From NCBI RefSeq assembly GCF_002934445.1, contig NZ_PTJE01000002.1, forward strand, positions 377,392 to 441,391: 64,000 bases of DNA. The letters are read 5' to 3'. The translations under genes and the position numbers were made by a program. Below the pieces are notes generated by a model. The model did not search any database. It was not told where the DNA came from and saw nothing but the letters and a program-made list of their open reading frames with translations. The stretch comes from Nonlabens xylanidelens. GTDB lineage: Bacteria > Bacteroidota > Bacteroidia > Flavobacteriales > Flavobacteriaceae. This document shows positions 34,549 through 42,546 of this stretch, piece after piece (positions within the stretch are counted from its first letter, which is position 1; each line of letters opens with the position of its first letter).

Positions 34549-35519
34549 TTAATTTCTAACAAGTACACTTCTATATCCGTCATCGTATATTAATCCTGAT
34601 TTTGCTATGGCAAAAGCCTGTTTTAAGAGCTTATTACAGACAGCTATTAAAGCTAGTTTTTCACTCTTTCCTTTGGCTACTATTCGATCGTAAATTGCCT
34701 TGCATGCTTTGTTGTATTTACAAGCATTAAAACTGCACATAAACAGTAGGTTTCTTAACTTCTGGTTACCTATTTTACTTATTCGTGCTCTTCCATTTAT
34801 ACTCGTTCCGCTTTGCCTTATAATAGGTGTTAATCCAGCATAACTGCATAGCTCACTTCCACTTTTAAAACGCTCAAATCCATCGGTTAAAACAACTAAC
34901 ATTAAAGCAGTCTTGTCTCCTATCCTTGGAATGCTTTTTAAACGAGTTAAGACATCATGATGTACCTGTTTTACTAAGGCTAGTAACTTAACCTCTATTA
35001 ATTTTATTTCCTTCTGTACTTGTTTTAAACTGCGTTTTATTAAACTTACAACTACTTTACTTGGGTTTCCTAAAACGGCCTCTCCATGTAGTTTATTTTT
35101 ATACATAGTGCTTTGTTTAGTCAGCATGGACAGTAGTCTAGTCATTTGAAGGCATTCTATTTGATGTTTTGAATTACCTTGCCACAGCTTTAATTCTACC
35201 TGTTTTGCATAAGCACAAATCAATTTAGAATCACTTTTGTCTGTCTTTATTTTAGACAGTTTCATCTGTATAAATCGCTTTACAGATAAAGGATTCTCTA
35301 CCGACACTTTCTTACCTGATTCTAATAGATAATAAGCCAGTTGGTAATGATAATATCCGGTAGCTTCCATCACACAATGACTGTTATCATCTAACAACTT
35401 TACCAACTTTTTAAAGCCTGATACGTTATTCTTAAACTGATAGTATTTACCATCAGAATCGGTAACATCAAATACAAATGACTGATGTCTATTCCGAAAT
35501 ATTTAATATCTTTATTCAT
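34549..35519 (-). pseudogene. IS110 transposase, frameshifted
   Basis: From an ATG at 35,519 the first codons read MNKDIKYFGIDIS, carrying the first catalytic Asp of the RuvC-like DEDD domain. The frame is then lost by an indel around 35,480. The remaining 285-residue frame (from 35,406) has EATGYYHYQLAYYL (Glu), KTDKSDSKLI (Asp pair), a coiled region and the C-terminal Tnp_20 domain with SIPRIGDKTALML and CSYAGLTPIIRQSG. Because the first Asp is in a different frame, this copy is probably inactive unless rescued by frameshifting. Confidence 0.8.
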
Positions 35520-35520
35520 T

Positions 35521-35734
35521 ATAATATGTTTTTGGAAAGGACAACCTACGCGAGTTTCAACAACTTAAAATCGAGGTCTTAAAAGCCTCATAGAACTGTA
35601 CGAAATCTGTGTAGAAAAGAGAGGGGATTTTCAATGTTGACGAGATCTGAAGTCTCTACGTATATAATAACCTTATTCCTCTCTTTTGTTCTTTCTATTT
35701 ATTAAGTCTTTAATTTAGTGATTTCAAACTTAAG
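35521..35734 (-). ncRNA. Candidate bridge-RNA region of the IS110 element
   Basis: IS110-family elements encode a structured bridge RNA in the long noncoding end next to the transposase start. Here that end is ~215 nt and contains a strong stem, AAAAGAGAGG (35,615-35,624) against CCTCTCTTTT (35,678-35,687), enclosing a ~53-nt loop, plus smaller helices around AGATCTGAAGTCTCT. Placement is from family knowledge; RNA ends and loops are not defined. Confidence 0.4.
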
Positions 35735-35976
35735 CTGTATATAGCAAATTGGGCGTTCAGTGTTTTACATAAGTTCAGTCCTATTTACCAACTCCGCCAA
35801 ATCGTTGATTTGGCTTTTAAGAATGAATAAATTAAAAACAAAATACAACGATTTGGCTCGGTGCAAACTTGAAAGTTTATCGCTTTCTACTGCCCTACTT
35901 GCCATATACTAAACGTTGTAGCACATTTGAAAACACTATATAGATTGAAGAATTGGTTACTAAAACAATTAAGTAT

Positions 35977-36333
35977 ATGAAGAATTGGAATATTTCATTA
36001 TCTATTTGCATATTCATTTTTATTTCTTGTACTAATACAATCTCAACTAAAAAGTTGAATTTAAAGACTGTTGAAAATGAAGAAATTAAAATTGAGCATT
36101 ATACTGTGAGTGAATTTTCTAATAGCTACACACATATTGACTTGACGAATAAAAGATGGAACAAAACAGAATTAATCTTGAGAGCGAATAGTGAAGTAAT
36201 AGACAGTGTCTATATAAAACAAGATTCAATCATAATAATGTCGAAATATGAAAATTCGAAGTCTTTAATTTACGATTTGACGGCAATAAAATATGGATAC
36301 AATATTTTATTAAAAATAAAGGAAGACATGTAA
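35977..36333 (+). CDS. Cassette 10, gene 1: small lipoprotein
   Basis: A 118-aa protein. ATG 35,977 is preferred over an in-frame TTG at 35,953 because it puts a clean lipoprotein signal first (ISLSICIFIFISC, acylated Cys ~18). The mature part is hydrophilic and beta-rich (HYTVSEFSNSYTHIDL, LILRANSEVIDSVYIKQDS) without a recognised domain. It opens a two-gene cassette whose start arm GTTGTAGCAC does not fully match the closing arm TACTTACAAC, so two ancestral cassettes may have fused. Confidence 0.55.
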   Translation: MKNWNISLSICIFIFISCTNTISTKKLNLKTVENEEIKIEHYTVSEFSNSYTHIDLTNKRWNKTELILRANSEVIDSVYIKQDSIIIMSKYENSKSLIYDLTAIKYGYNILLKIKEDM

Positions 36334-36368
36334 AAGGCAGTTAGAAATATACTGAATAATTCAAGAAA

Positions 36369-37112
36369 ATGAAGCTATTAATTTGGACATTATTACTATT
36401 TACCAACGTTGCGATTGCTCAATCGAATGAAAAATTCTTGACTGATTTTATGTTTGAAAGTGGACTAAAACCTGAAAATGTTTTAGACAATTACAATGGT
36501 TTTGACTTTTCCGAAATTTGGACTCAAACGGAAAATTACAATATTTTAGGAATTATTGGAAAAGAACATCAGCGAATAAAAATTAAACTGATTTCAATAA
36601 AAAAAGACCAAACAAATCCGAATGAATATTTTGTATTTGGAAAGTCTTGTGTTAAAGGAACAATCTGTGATTTTAACGGAAAAATAACTCTGACTGAAAT
36701 AAAAGAAGTTAAAGAATTACACTATGGAGTTGACGATGAATATTTCGAAAAAGGAATTAAATCTCAAGGAGTTCTAATTGCGAGTTATGAATTTGCAGAA
36801 AATAAAGAACAAAAGCATAGTGGAATTTTCAAAGGTCAATTATATACAAAATGGTATTTGACTTCCGACAAAAAAATTGAATACGACAATATCGAATCCA
36901 TAGCAGATGGATATACAAATAATGCGTTTATCGGAATTTGGAAAAGCTATTCGACTGGAAAGGAAAAAGTATGTAATTGGGCAGACTTTAGAGTACCAAA
37001 TGCCAATCGAGATTTTGACATTGGTGCTGGAGAATTTTCACCAAGCGAAAAATATTTTGACAAAGGTTGGGCAAACTATAAACCATTAGAAATAGACGAG
37101 TGGTGGAAATAA
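36369..37112 (+). CDS. Cassette 10, gene 2: secreted protein
   Basis: A 247-aa precursor with a signal peptide (LLIWTLLLFTNVAIAQ). The mature region has DYNGFDFSEIWTQTENYNILGIIGKEHQRIKIK and later ASYEFAENKEQKHSGIFKGQLYTKW, a beta-rich pattern found in many uncharacterised flavobacterial cassette proteins and in some immunity-like families. Two cysteines lie close together (GKSCVKGTICDFNG). 35 bp separate it from the upstream lipoprotein gene. Function unknown. Confidence 0.6.
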   Translation: MKLLIWTLLLFTNVAIAQSNEKFLTDFMFESGLKPENVLDNYNGFDFSEIWTQTENYNILGIIGKEHQRIKIKLISIKKDQTNPNEYFVFGKSCVKGTICDFNGKITLTEIKEVKELHYGVDDEYFEKGIKSQGVLIASYEFAENKEQKHSGIFKGQLYTKWYLTSDKKIEYDNIESIADGYTNNAFIGIWKSYSTGKEKVCNWADFRVPNANRDFDIGAGEFSPSEKYFDKGWANYKPLEIDEWWK

Positions 37113-37116
37113 AAAC

Positions 37117-37495
37117 TACTTACAACAAAGAACTGTGGTAAAAAACAAGCGAATTTCACTTAATTTCTAACCAGTACACTTCTATATCCGTCATCATATA
37201 TTAATCCTGATTTTACCATGGCAAAAGCCTGTTTTAAGACTCCAAAATTACAAATCGGCCTGAACGGGCAAAGGTGTAAAACGCCTTGTCTTAAATCCGG
37301 TGCATACTTGCTTTTGTCATGCTGCCACAAATAACTGGCGTGAACAAAGCATAAAGCGTATCAGGCGTTTTAAACGCTACCTGTGAGGCTGTATAATTCA
37401 TAATTAGTCTATCTTTAAAATCCTAAATTAACATCTCTAACATTGGGATACAAAGCAAAACGCCTCACACGCTTTATGCTTTGCCCGTTATGTGC
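37117..37495 (+). other. attC-like site 10 with IS110 remnant (third form)
   Basis: TACTTACAAC, ~120 bp of IS110 end (to GTTTTAAGACTCC), then AACGGGCAAAG, complementary to CTTTGCCCGTT at the right border, and GCATAAAGCGTATCAGGCGT complementary to ACGCCTCACACGCTTTATGC. The site therefore offers two alternative left arms. Confidence 0.65.
37127..37486 (+). repeat. ~360-bp direct repeat, first copy (second at 37,891-38,251)
   Basis: This segment and 37,891-38,251 are near-identical (differences such as GGGATACAAAGCA versus GGGATTCAAAGTA). Both consist of an IS110 end plus a third-form attC. They flank cassette 11 in direct orientation. Confidence 0.85.
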
Positions 37496-37519
37496 AATTT
37501 GAGAAACCAAATCTAAAAA

Positions 37520-37876
37520 ATGATTATATTCGAAGTTATTGGCGAAATATTTGTTGAAGTTATATTCAATGAAATTTTAATCAAAGTTTGGAAATTCATT
37601 GGAAAAGTGTTTAATAAGATTGGAGATTTATTTTCTGGAACTAAAAAAGTAATTGACCCAATTAAAGTATTGGAGAAAAAGTATCTCTACAAAAAAATTG
37701 AACTGACTGACAATCTGAATGAAGTATTAAAATCTGGAGTGAAAGGTTCGATTTTGGAAATTATAGACAGAAACAAACTGTTTGCGAAATTTTATGACGG
37801 AAATGGAAATCAAATTGAATGGAATAATAAATTAGTTTTTGAAATAAAAATGAATCAATTCAAACTGAAAAAATAA
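37520..37876 (+). CDS. Cassette 11: small protein with amphipathic N-terminus
   Basis: A 118-aa protein. The first ~40 residues are strongly hydrophobic/amphipathic with regularly placed Val/Ile (IIFEVIGEIFVEVIFNEILIKVW). The remainder (~45-118) is a small basic beta domain (KGSILEIIDRNKLFAKFYDGNG) that could be SH3-like. No family recognised. It may associate with membrane. It is bracketed by ~360-bp direct repeats; its arms (GTTATGTGC, TGTAAACAAC) do not match, unlike most cassettes here. Confidence 0.5.
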   Translation: MIIFEVIGEIFVEVIFNEILIKVWKFIGKVFNKIGDLFSGTKKVIDPIKVLEKKYLYKKIELTDNLNEVLKSGVKGSILEIIDRNKLFAKFYDGNGNQIEWNNKLVFEIKMNQFKLKK

Positions 37877-37880
37877 AAAC

Positions 37881-38260
37881 TGTAAACAACAAAGAACTGT
37901 GGTAAAAAACAAGCGAATTTCACTTAATTTCTAACCAGTACACTTCTATATCCGTCATCGTATATTAATCCTGATTTTGCTATAGCAAAAGCCTGTTTTA
38001 AGACTCCAAAATTACTAATCGGCCTGAACGGGCAAAGGTGTAAAACGCCTTGTCTTAAATCCGGTGCATACTTGCTTTTGTCATGCTGCCACAAATAACT
38101 GGCGTGAACAAAGCATAAAGCGTATCAGGCGTTTTAAACGCTACCTGTGAGGCTGTATAATTCATAATTAGTCTATCTTTAAAATCCTAAATTAACATCT
38201 CTAACATTGGGATTCAAAGTAAAACGCCTCACACGCCTTATACCTTTGCCCGTTACCTGC
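37881..38260 (+). other. attC-like site 11 with IS110 remnant (third form)
   Basis: Second copy of the structure at 37,117, ending in GTTACCTGC, which matches GCAGGTAAC at 39,004. Confidence 0.65.
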
Positions 38261-38279
38261 CAGCTGAAAAAAACCGAGA

Positions 38280-38993
38280 TTGAAAACAAAAAACAAAATA
38301 TTAGAACATTATCAAAAAGGACAAAGATTCTACCGAAACGTGGATTTTGACAATGGAGAAACCTATCTCGAATGCAATTTTCAAGATGCAATGTTTGAAA
38401 ACTGTTATTTTGGAGTAGATTTTTCAAATTCAAATTTTAGAAACGCAAGATTTTCCGATTGTAATCTTAAATCGACAAATTTCAATAATTGTGATTTAAT
38501 AAAAACTGAATTCATAAATTGCCTTGTAGATGGAATTGAATTTGGAAAATCGGATACTTCGAGTTTGATTTTTGAAGATAATACATGCTTTGGAACTGAA
38601 GTTAAAATAAATACGGAATTAAATAAATTGGAGGCCTATATGCATCCATTAGTTGCGGAATTATATAAAAATGTACCTGATTTTGATAGAATAAGTGACC
38701 ATCTTTCTGACGACTTACATTATTCCGTCTATGGAGATTTAAGCTTAAGAATTTCGGAGCAGATTACGGAATTAGAAAAACCGAATAAACTGATTACAGA
38801 CTCGTTTACTTTCTTCAATCATTTGGGAAACAAGAACGATGAAGAAATAGACAATTTATTAGTTGTTGGAATTTACGAAGGTCTTTATTGGAGTAAAAAA
38901 TGTAATGATTTGAGCAGAGTATTGTTAAAAGGAAGAAACAAAGAAGTATACGAACATTGGATGATTAATGGAACTATTCAATCTGAATACTGA
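38280..38993 (+). CDS. Cassette 12: pentapeptide-repeat protein
   Basis: A 237-aa protein from a TTG start at 38,280, 20 bp after the opening arm. Residues ~18-75 show A(D/N)LxN-like pentapeptide repeats with the central F/L pattern: CNFQD AMFEN CYFGV DFSNS NFRNA RFSDC NLKST NFNNC DLIKT EFINC, a short right-handed beta helix. Residues ~95-237 are helical (LVAELYKNVPDFDRISDHL) and unrecognised. Pentapeptide proteins can mimic DNA or act as scaffolds; no specific role is evident. Arms GTTACCTGC/GCAGGTAAC close the cassette. Confidence 0.68.
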   Translation: MKTKNKILEHYQKGQRFYRNVDFDNGETYLECNFQDAMFENCYFGVDFSNSNFRNARFSDCNLKSTNFNNCDLIKTEFINCLVDGIEFGKSDTSSLIFEDNTCFGTEVKINTELNKLEAYMHPLVAELYKNVPDFDRISDHLSDDLHYSVYGDLSLRISEQITELEKPNKLITDSFTFFNHLGNKNDEEIDNLLVVGIYEGLYWSKKCNDLSRVLLKGRNKEVYEHWMINGTIQSEY

Positions 38994-39003
38994 AAAAAAG
39001 CCT

Positions 39004-39237
39004 GCAGGTAACAAAGAACTGTGGTAAAAAACAAGTGAATTTCACTTCATTTCTAACAACTACACTTCTATCCATTATTATATAGTAACTTACTCCTGCT
39101 CTACCGTTCATGCTACCGGTAAGGCCTATAAATTCTAAATTTGTTTTGTACTTTCACATCTACAACCTAAACAAAATAACAGCATACCAATGAAATCTCT
39201 TGCTAGTAAAAATAGTGCTTTTGGTTGTTGTAGCTAC
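39004..39237 (+). other. attC-like site 12, decayed, with IS110 end remnant and promoter
   Basis: GCAGGTAAC is followed by a diverged IS110 end (AAAGAACTGTGGTAAAAAAC then AAGTGAATTTCACTTC), ~100 bp of unrelated sequence, and GTTGTAGCTAC at 39,227. A TAAATTTG -7 motif is at 39,136-39,143. This is probably the right end of the array. Confidence 0.5.
39136..39143 (+). promoter_or_regulatory. Promoter -7 element (TAAATTTG)
   Basis: TAnnTTTG motif ~100 bp before the frameshifted lipoprotein gene. Confidence 0.4.
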
Positions 39238-39246
39238 ATTTAAAAA

Positions 39247-39686
39247 ATGACAAAAATAATTCTTATCATAATAGTATTAGTTCTCACAAGTAGTTGCAAT
39301 CTGCATTTCGGAAAACCTAAAGATTTTGAAAAGAATTCAGAAGAAGCAAACCTAAGACTCAAAACGCAATTAAGGCTCGAAAATGAAGAAAGTATATCTG
39401 ATTTAAACTATTTTATGGATGAAACTGGGATTGACCCATATTACGTTGCGTCTTTTAAAACAAACTATGAATTGATAAAAAAGTTGTACAACGGTTAAAT
39501 ATGACTATTGATACAACTGGGAAATACATATGGATACCTGAAGAATCACCATCTTGGTTTGCTCCTCCAATAGATTATAAAAATAATGAGTTTCCAACTT
39601 ATATTTTAGAGAAACCAGGTAAAAAGGAATTTCTATATTTTAATCAAATAACAAAAATTTGTTACTATGGAAACCTTAGTTGGTAG
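39247..39686 (+). pseudogene. Small lipoprotein gene, probably frameshifted
   Basis: Two frames almost abut: 39,247-39,498 (83 aa, lipoprotein signal IILIIIVLVLTSSC) and 39,501-39,686 (61 aa, ending LYFNQITKICYYGNLSW). The second lacks its own signal, begins 2 nt after the first stop and continues with the beta-rich character expected of the same protein, so a single-base change near 39,490 may have split one ~145-aa lipoprotein. Alternatively these are two coupled genes. No closing arm complementary to GTTGTAGCTAC was found downstream, so the cassette boundary is lost. Confidence 0.45.
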
Positions 39687-39813
39687 AAAACAAAAATTAA
39701 TGATAATGGAGCAAATGACTCTATTTTAAACAAATAGAAAAGAGACCATCAAAAATAAAAACACAGCATCTATAGTTCTTAGTTGTCTTTTAAACTAATC
39801 ATAAAAATATATC

Positions 39814-40197
39814 ATGCCCACTTTTTTCTTTAATCACATAGCTCTTTCTGTAACAGATGTGGATACATCTGTTGCGTTTTATCAAAAAGTACTTCAATTA
39901 GAAGAAATTAAGAATACTGCCTCTGACTCAAAAACGAGATGGTTGTCCCTTAATGAAGGCAGACAATTGCATTTGATTCCACGACCTGATTTTCAAATAA
40001 AAATTAATAAAGCCGTACATTTTGCTTTAACCACAACTGACCTAGACTCCTTTATAAATACCTTAAAAGAATTGGACGTGGAATACTCAGACTGGTTAAA
40101 CACACCTAACAAAGATTACATACGCAAGGATGGAATAAGACAGGTTTACTTTCAAGACCCAGATGGGTACTGGATTGAAATTAGCGAGGCTATTTAA
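39814..40197 (+). CDS. VOC-superfamily (glyoxalase/bleomycin-resistance-like) protein
   Basis: A 127-aa protein with the paired beta-alpha-beta-beta-beta module: FNHIALSVTDVDTSVAFYQKVL at the N-terminus (metal-ligand His8 position), RQLHLIPR, AVHFALTTTDLDSF, and a closing QVYFQDPDGYWIEISE with the second Glu. It is probably a metal-dependent small-molecule lyase or isomerase; substrate unknown. It lies just beyond the array, with chromosomal character. Confidence 0.85.
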   Translation: MPTFFFNHIALSVTDVDTSVAFYQKVLQLEEIKNTASDSKTRWLSLNEGRQLHLIPRPDFQIKINKAVHFALTTTDLDSFINTLKELDVEYSDWLNTPNKDYIRKDGIRQVYFQDPDGYWIEISEAI

Positions 40198-40334
40198 TTT
40201 AGGCTTTTATTTCTATCCATGCTTTAATTAGAATAAAACACTGCTAGAAACTAGTATATTGCACTGCTCCTACTGCTATACTCGAGACGCGTGTATAAAA
40301 TTCCTTAAAATGACAATATTCTCATAACGACCCA

Positions 40335-40580
40335 ATGATCATAGAACAAGAAGAAAAATTTAAAGAAGTACATTCTAAAATAGAAGGAGAAATAACCGAA
40401 CAGAGCTTCTTTAATATGTTCTTAAAGTTATATCCTGACGTGTGGAAAAAGCATAAAATTATGTTTTCTAAATTTAATAGGAGTAAACAATTCGGCCAGA
40501 CTATTCCGTTACCCAAACCTGAAGTTTCGTTGAGAAAAGAAATTAGAACGTATTTATTAAAACTAAAAAAGCAGAGCTAA
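40335..40580 (+). CDS. Small basic protein of unknown function
   Basis: An 81-aa protein, charged and helical (EVHSKIEGEITEQSFFNMFLKLYPDVWKKHKI). The C-terminus RKEIRTYLLKLKKQS is strongly basic, compatible with nucleic-acid binding. No family recognised. It is isolated between the VOC gene and a palindrome-containing intergenic region. Confidence 0.45.
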   Translation: MIIEQEEKFKEVHSKIEGEITEQSFFNMFLKLYPDVWKKHKIMFSKFNRSKQFGQTIPLPKPEVSLRKEIRTYLLKLKKQS

Positions 40581-40709
40581 TTCTGTTAAGACACTGATTG
40601 CATGGGATAGATAGAATTCTATTAAAACTATCGTATTAATTCTCAATTACAGGCTTTGCCCTACCTACTTAGTTCATTTATCATATAAATATTAAGATTA
40701 TTCTTGTCT

Positions 40710-40725
40710 CGCTTTCGCGAAAGCG
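40710..40725. repeat. Iterated palindrome, intergenic copy
   Basis: CGCTTTCGCGAAAGCG; the first copy to the right of the cassette array. Confidence 0.95.
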
Positions 40726-40775
40726 GAACTTAAATCATTCCCTTTACCACCCTATCTACATTCATGAAACTAATA

Positions 40776-40814
40776 AAACCCCATAAAAACCAGACGGTAG
40801 TTTTTATGGGGTTT
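40776..40814 (-). terminator. Terminator of the CoA-transferase gene
   Basis: A 15-bp perfect stem AAACCCCATAAAAAC/GTTTTTATGGGGTTT with a 9-nt loop, 25 bp after the leftward stop codon. Confidence 0.82.
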
Positions 40815-40838
40815 CTGTAGAATTTATAAAGGAATCAC

Positions 40839-42371
40839 TTATAACTCATATGCCATAACGATATTCTTCTCGTTCTTAACGGCTGTTTCTATTTTCATGG
40901 TTCCTTCCATTTTAAGTTGGGTATGCCAGCTCAATGCTTTGGACAGTATGTGCGGTGTGTGGCCGCCCAGTGCATAGGCTTCTTCAAAATAACTAAGAAG
41001 CTGTGTTCTATAATCTGGATGTACACAGTTTTTAATGATTAAAAGCGCTCTTTCTATAGGCGCGAGACCTCTTATGTCTGCCAGGCCTTGTTCTGTAACG
41101 AGTATATCTACATCGTGTTCTGTATGGTCTGTGTGCGATACCATAGGTACTATGTGAGATATTTTACCTTCTTTTGATATGGAAGGACAGGCAAAAATAC
41201 TGAGGTAACCATTTCTAGCAAAATCACCAGAACCGCCTATTCCATTCATCATATTAGTACCTAGAATATGGGTAGAATTTACATTTCCATAGATGTCAAA
41301 TTCTATGGCGGTGTTGATTCCTATAATTCCTAGACGGCTTATAACCTCTGCAGCGTTGCTTATATTTTGAGGTCTAAGTAGTAGTTTTTCTTTATAATCT
41401 TCAAAATTTGCAAAGATTTTATTAGAACATTCTTCGGTCACAGTTATGGAAGAGGCAGATGCAAACAAAAGTTTTCCTGAATCAAAAAGCTCAAAGGTGC
41501 TGTCTTGCAATACTTCTGAATACATGGTTAGGTTCTTGAACCTGCTGTTTGTAAAACCAGATAAAATAGCGTTAGCTGTTTTACCTATTCCGGCTTGTAA
41601 TGGCAATAGAGATTCTGTTAACCTGCCCTCTTCTACTTCTTTATCTAGAAAATCTAGTATATGTTTTGATATAGCCTTAGTCTTATCATCTGGTGCAGAG
41701 ATTACTGCTGGACTATCTGGTACTTGTGTATAAACTATAGCTACTACTTTATCGGTATCTATTTTAATGAATGGATCTCCTATTCTAGTGTCTGAATTTA
41801 CTACTGGTATGACCTCTCTATTAGGTTGTTTTTTTAAGGTTTTCACATCGTGAATACCGATTAAACTTTCTGGAAAGGATGTGTTTACTTCTATAATTAT
41901 TTTATCTGCATTATCTGTAAATGCTGGAGAGTTACCTACAGATGTGGTAGGTATAATGTAACCATCTTCTGTAATGGCGACAGCTTCTATAATAGCAACA
42001 TCGATTTTAAAGGAGTCTATTTTCTGTAGCATGTCTGCCGTCTGTCCTAGATGTTGATCTACATACAGTACCTCGTGATTATTAATGCTTTTTCTAAGTG
42101 TTGGGTCTGCCTGAAAAGGCATTCTTTTATATAGTGCGCCGTTTTTTGCAAGGTCTGCATCGGTGTCATAACCTAATGATGCACCGCTTAAAACGGTTAC
42201 TTTAATATCTTCGGTAAGTGCTCTTTTTGCCACCATAGGTAAAACAGACTTACTGTCACCGGCTTTTGTAAAACCACTTACTCCTAAAATATCTTTATCA
42301 TTAATTAAAAAAGCGGCCTTTTCTGGTGTCTGAATTTTATCTAAATAAGGGGCATATTTTATTCTTTCCAT
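40839..42371 (-). CDS. Acetyl-CoA hydrolase/succinyl-CoA:acetate CoA-transferase family
   Basis: A 510-aa protein, full length for the Cat1/AarC/Ach1 family of class I CoA-transferases. Seen: ILGVSGFTKAGDSKSVLP (N-terminal CoA-binding part), NSDTRIGDPFIKI, the expected catalytic-Glu strand MYSEVLQDSTFELF, and the C-terminal GIGGSGDFARNGYLSIFACPS then VMVSHTDHTEHDVDILVTEQGLADIRGLAP-type sequence. It transfers CoA between succinyl-CoA and acetate (or hydrolyses acetyl-CoA), linking acetate to the TCA cycle. Divergent from an AraC-type regulator, which probably controls it. Confidence 0.9.
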   Translation of the reverse strand: MERIKYAPYLDKIQTPEKAAFLINDKDILGVSGFTKAGDSKSVLPMVAKRALTEDIKVTVLSGASLGYDTDADLAKNGALYKRMPFQADPTLRKSINNHEVLYVDQHLGQTADMLQKIDSFKIDVAIIEAVAITEDGYIIPTTSVGNSPAFTDNADKIIIEVNTSFPESLIGIHDVKTLKKQPNREVIPVVNSDTRIGDPFIKIDTDKVVAIVYTQVPDSPAVISAPDDKTKAISKHILDFLDKEVEEGRLTESLLPLQAGIGKTANAILSGFTNSRFKNLTMYSEVLQDSTFELFDSGKLLFASASSITVTEECSNKIFANFEDYKEKLLLRPQNISNAAEVISRLGIIGINTAIEFDIYGNVNSTHILGTNMMNGIGGSGDFARNGYLSIFACPSISKEGKISHIVPMVSHTDHTEHDVDILVTEQGLADIRGLAPIERALLIIKNCVHPDYRTQLLSYFEEAYALGGHTPHILSKALSWHTQLKMEGTMKIETAVKNEKNIVMAYEL

Positions 42372-42546
42372 AATATGATGATTTTATAATTTTAGGGTTA
42401 AATAATTCTGTATTTATATAAAATAAGACTGCAAAATGAGTTTTTAATAAAATACAATCGCAATTTATGTAAGATATTCAATGTCTTTTTATTGATTAAA
42501 GACAATGTTTTATTAATTTAGTGCATTCAAGTAAAAAAGTCATTTT

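Larger units (their letters stand above)
34516..35734 (-). mobile_element. IS110-family insertion sequence in attC
   Basis: About 1.22 kb with the transposase on the minus strand, a 33-bp 3' noncoding end and a ~215-bp 5' noncoding end. Both junctions carry a CT dinucleotide (GAACT|GTGG and AAG|CTGTATATAG), in keeping with the CT core of some IS110 elements; exact ends are uncertain by about 6 bp. It lies immediately after the AAC of attC site 9. Insertion of IS110-group elements into attC sites is a known specialisation (IS1111-attC elements). Confidence 0.8.
34506..35924 (+). other. attC-like site 9, interrupted by a full-length IS110 element
   Basis: TACCTACAAC, then the IS, then CTGTATATAGCAAATTGGGC ... 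GCCCTACTTGCCATATAC ... GTTGTAGCAC. Without the IS this is a ~200-bp long-form site like site 4. Confidence 0.78.
22885..39237 (+). mobile_element. Integron-type gene-cassette array without integrase (CALIN)
   Basis: All real cassette genes are on the + strand. Cassette units start at a GTT-containing arm and close with its reverse complement ending AAC, with arms private to each unit: GTTGTGC/GCACAAC, GTTGCCACCA/TGGTGGCAAC, GTTACCCACC/GGTGGGTAAC, GTTGTAAATA/TATTTACAAC, GTTGGCAATA/TATTGCCAAC, GTTGCCATTA/TAATGGCAAC, GTTAGCGTT/AACGCTAAC, GTTATGTAC/GTACATAAC, GTTGTAGGTA/TACCTACAAC and GTTACCTGC/GCAGGTAAC. This is exactly the R'/R'' relation of integron attC sites. Between the arms lie imperfect inverted repeats. 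Two cassettes (starting 35,915 and 37,487) have poorly matching arms. No tyrosine recombinase gene is visible, so the integrase is elsewhere or lost. The array contains no copy of the chromosome-wide palindrome. Confidence 0.85.

Noticed and set aside
37117-38260. CRISPR array suggested by repeated ~360-bp units
   Set aside because: Only two long repeats with one gene between them; no short regular repeat-spacer pattern and no cas genes.
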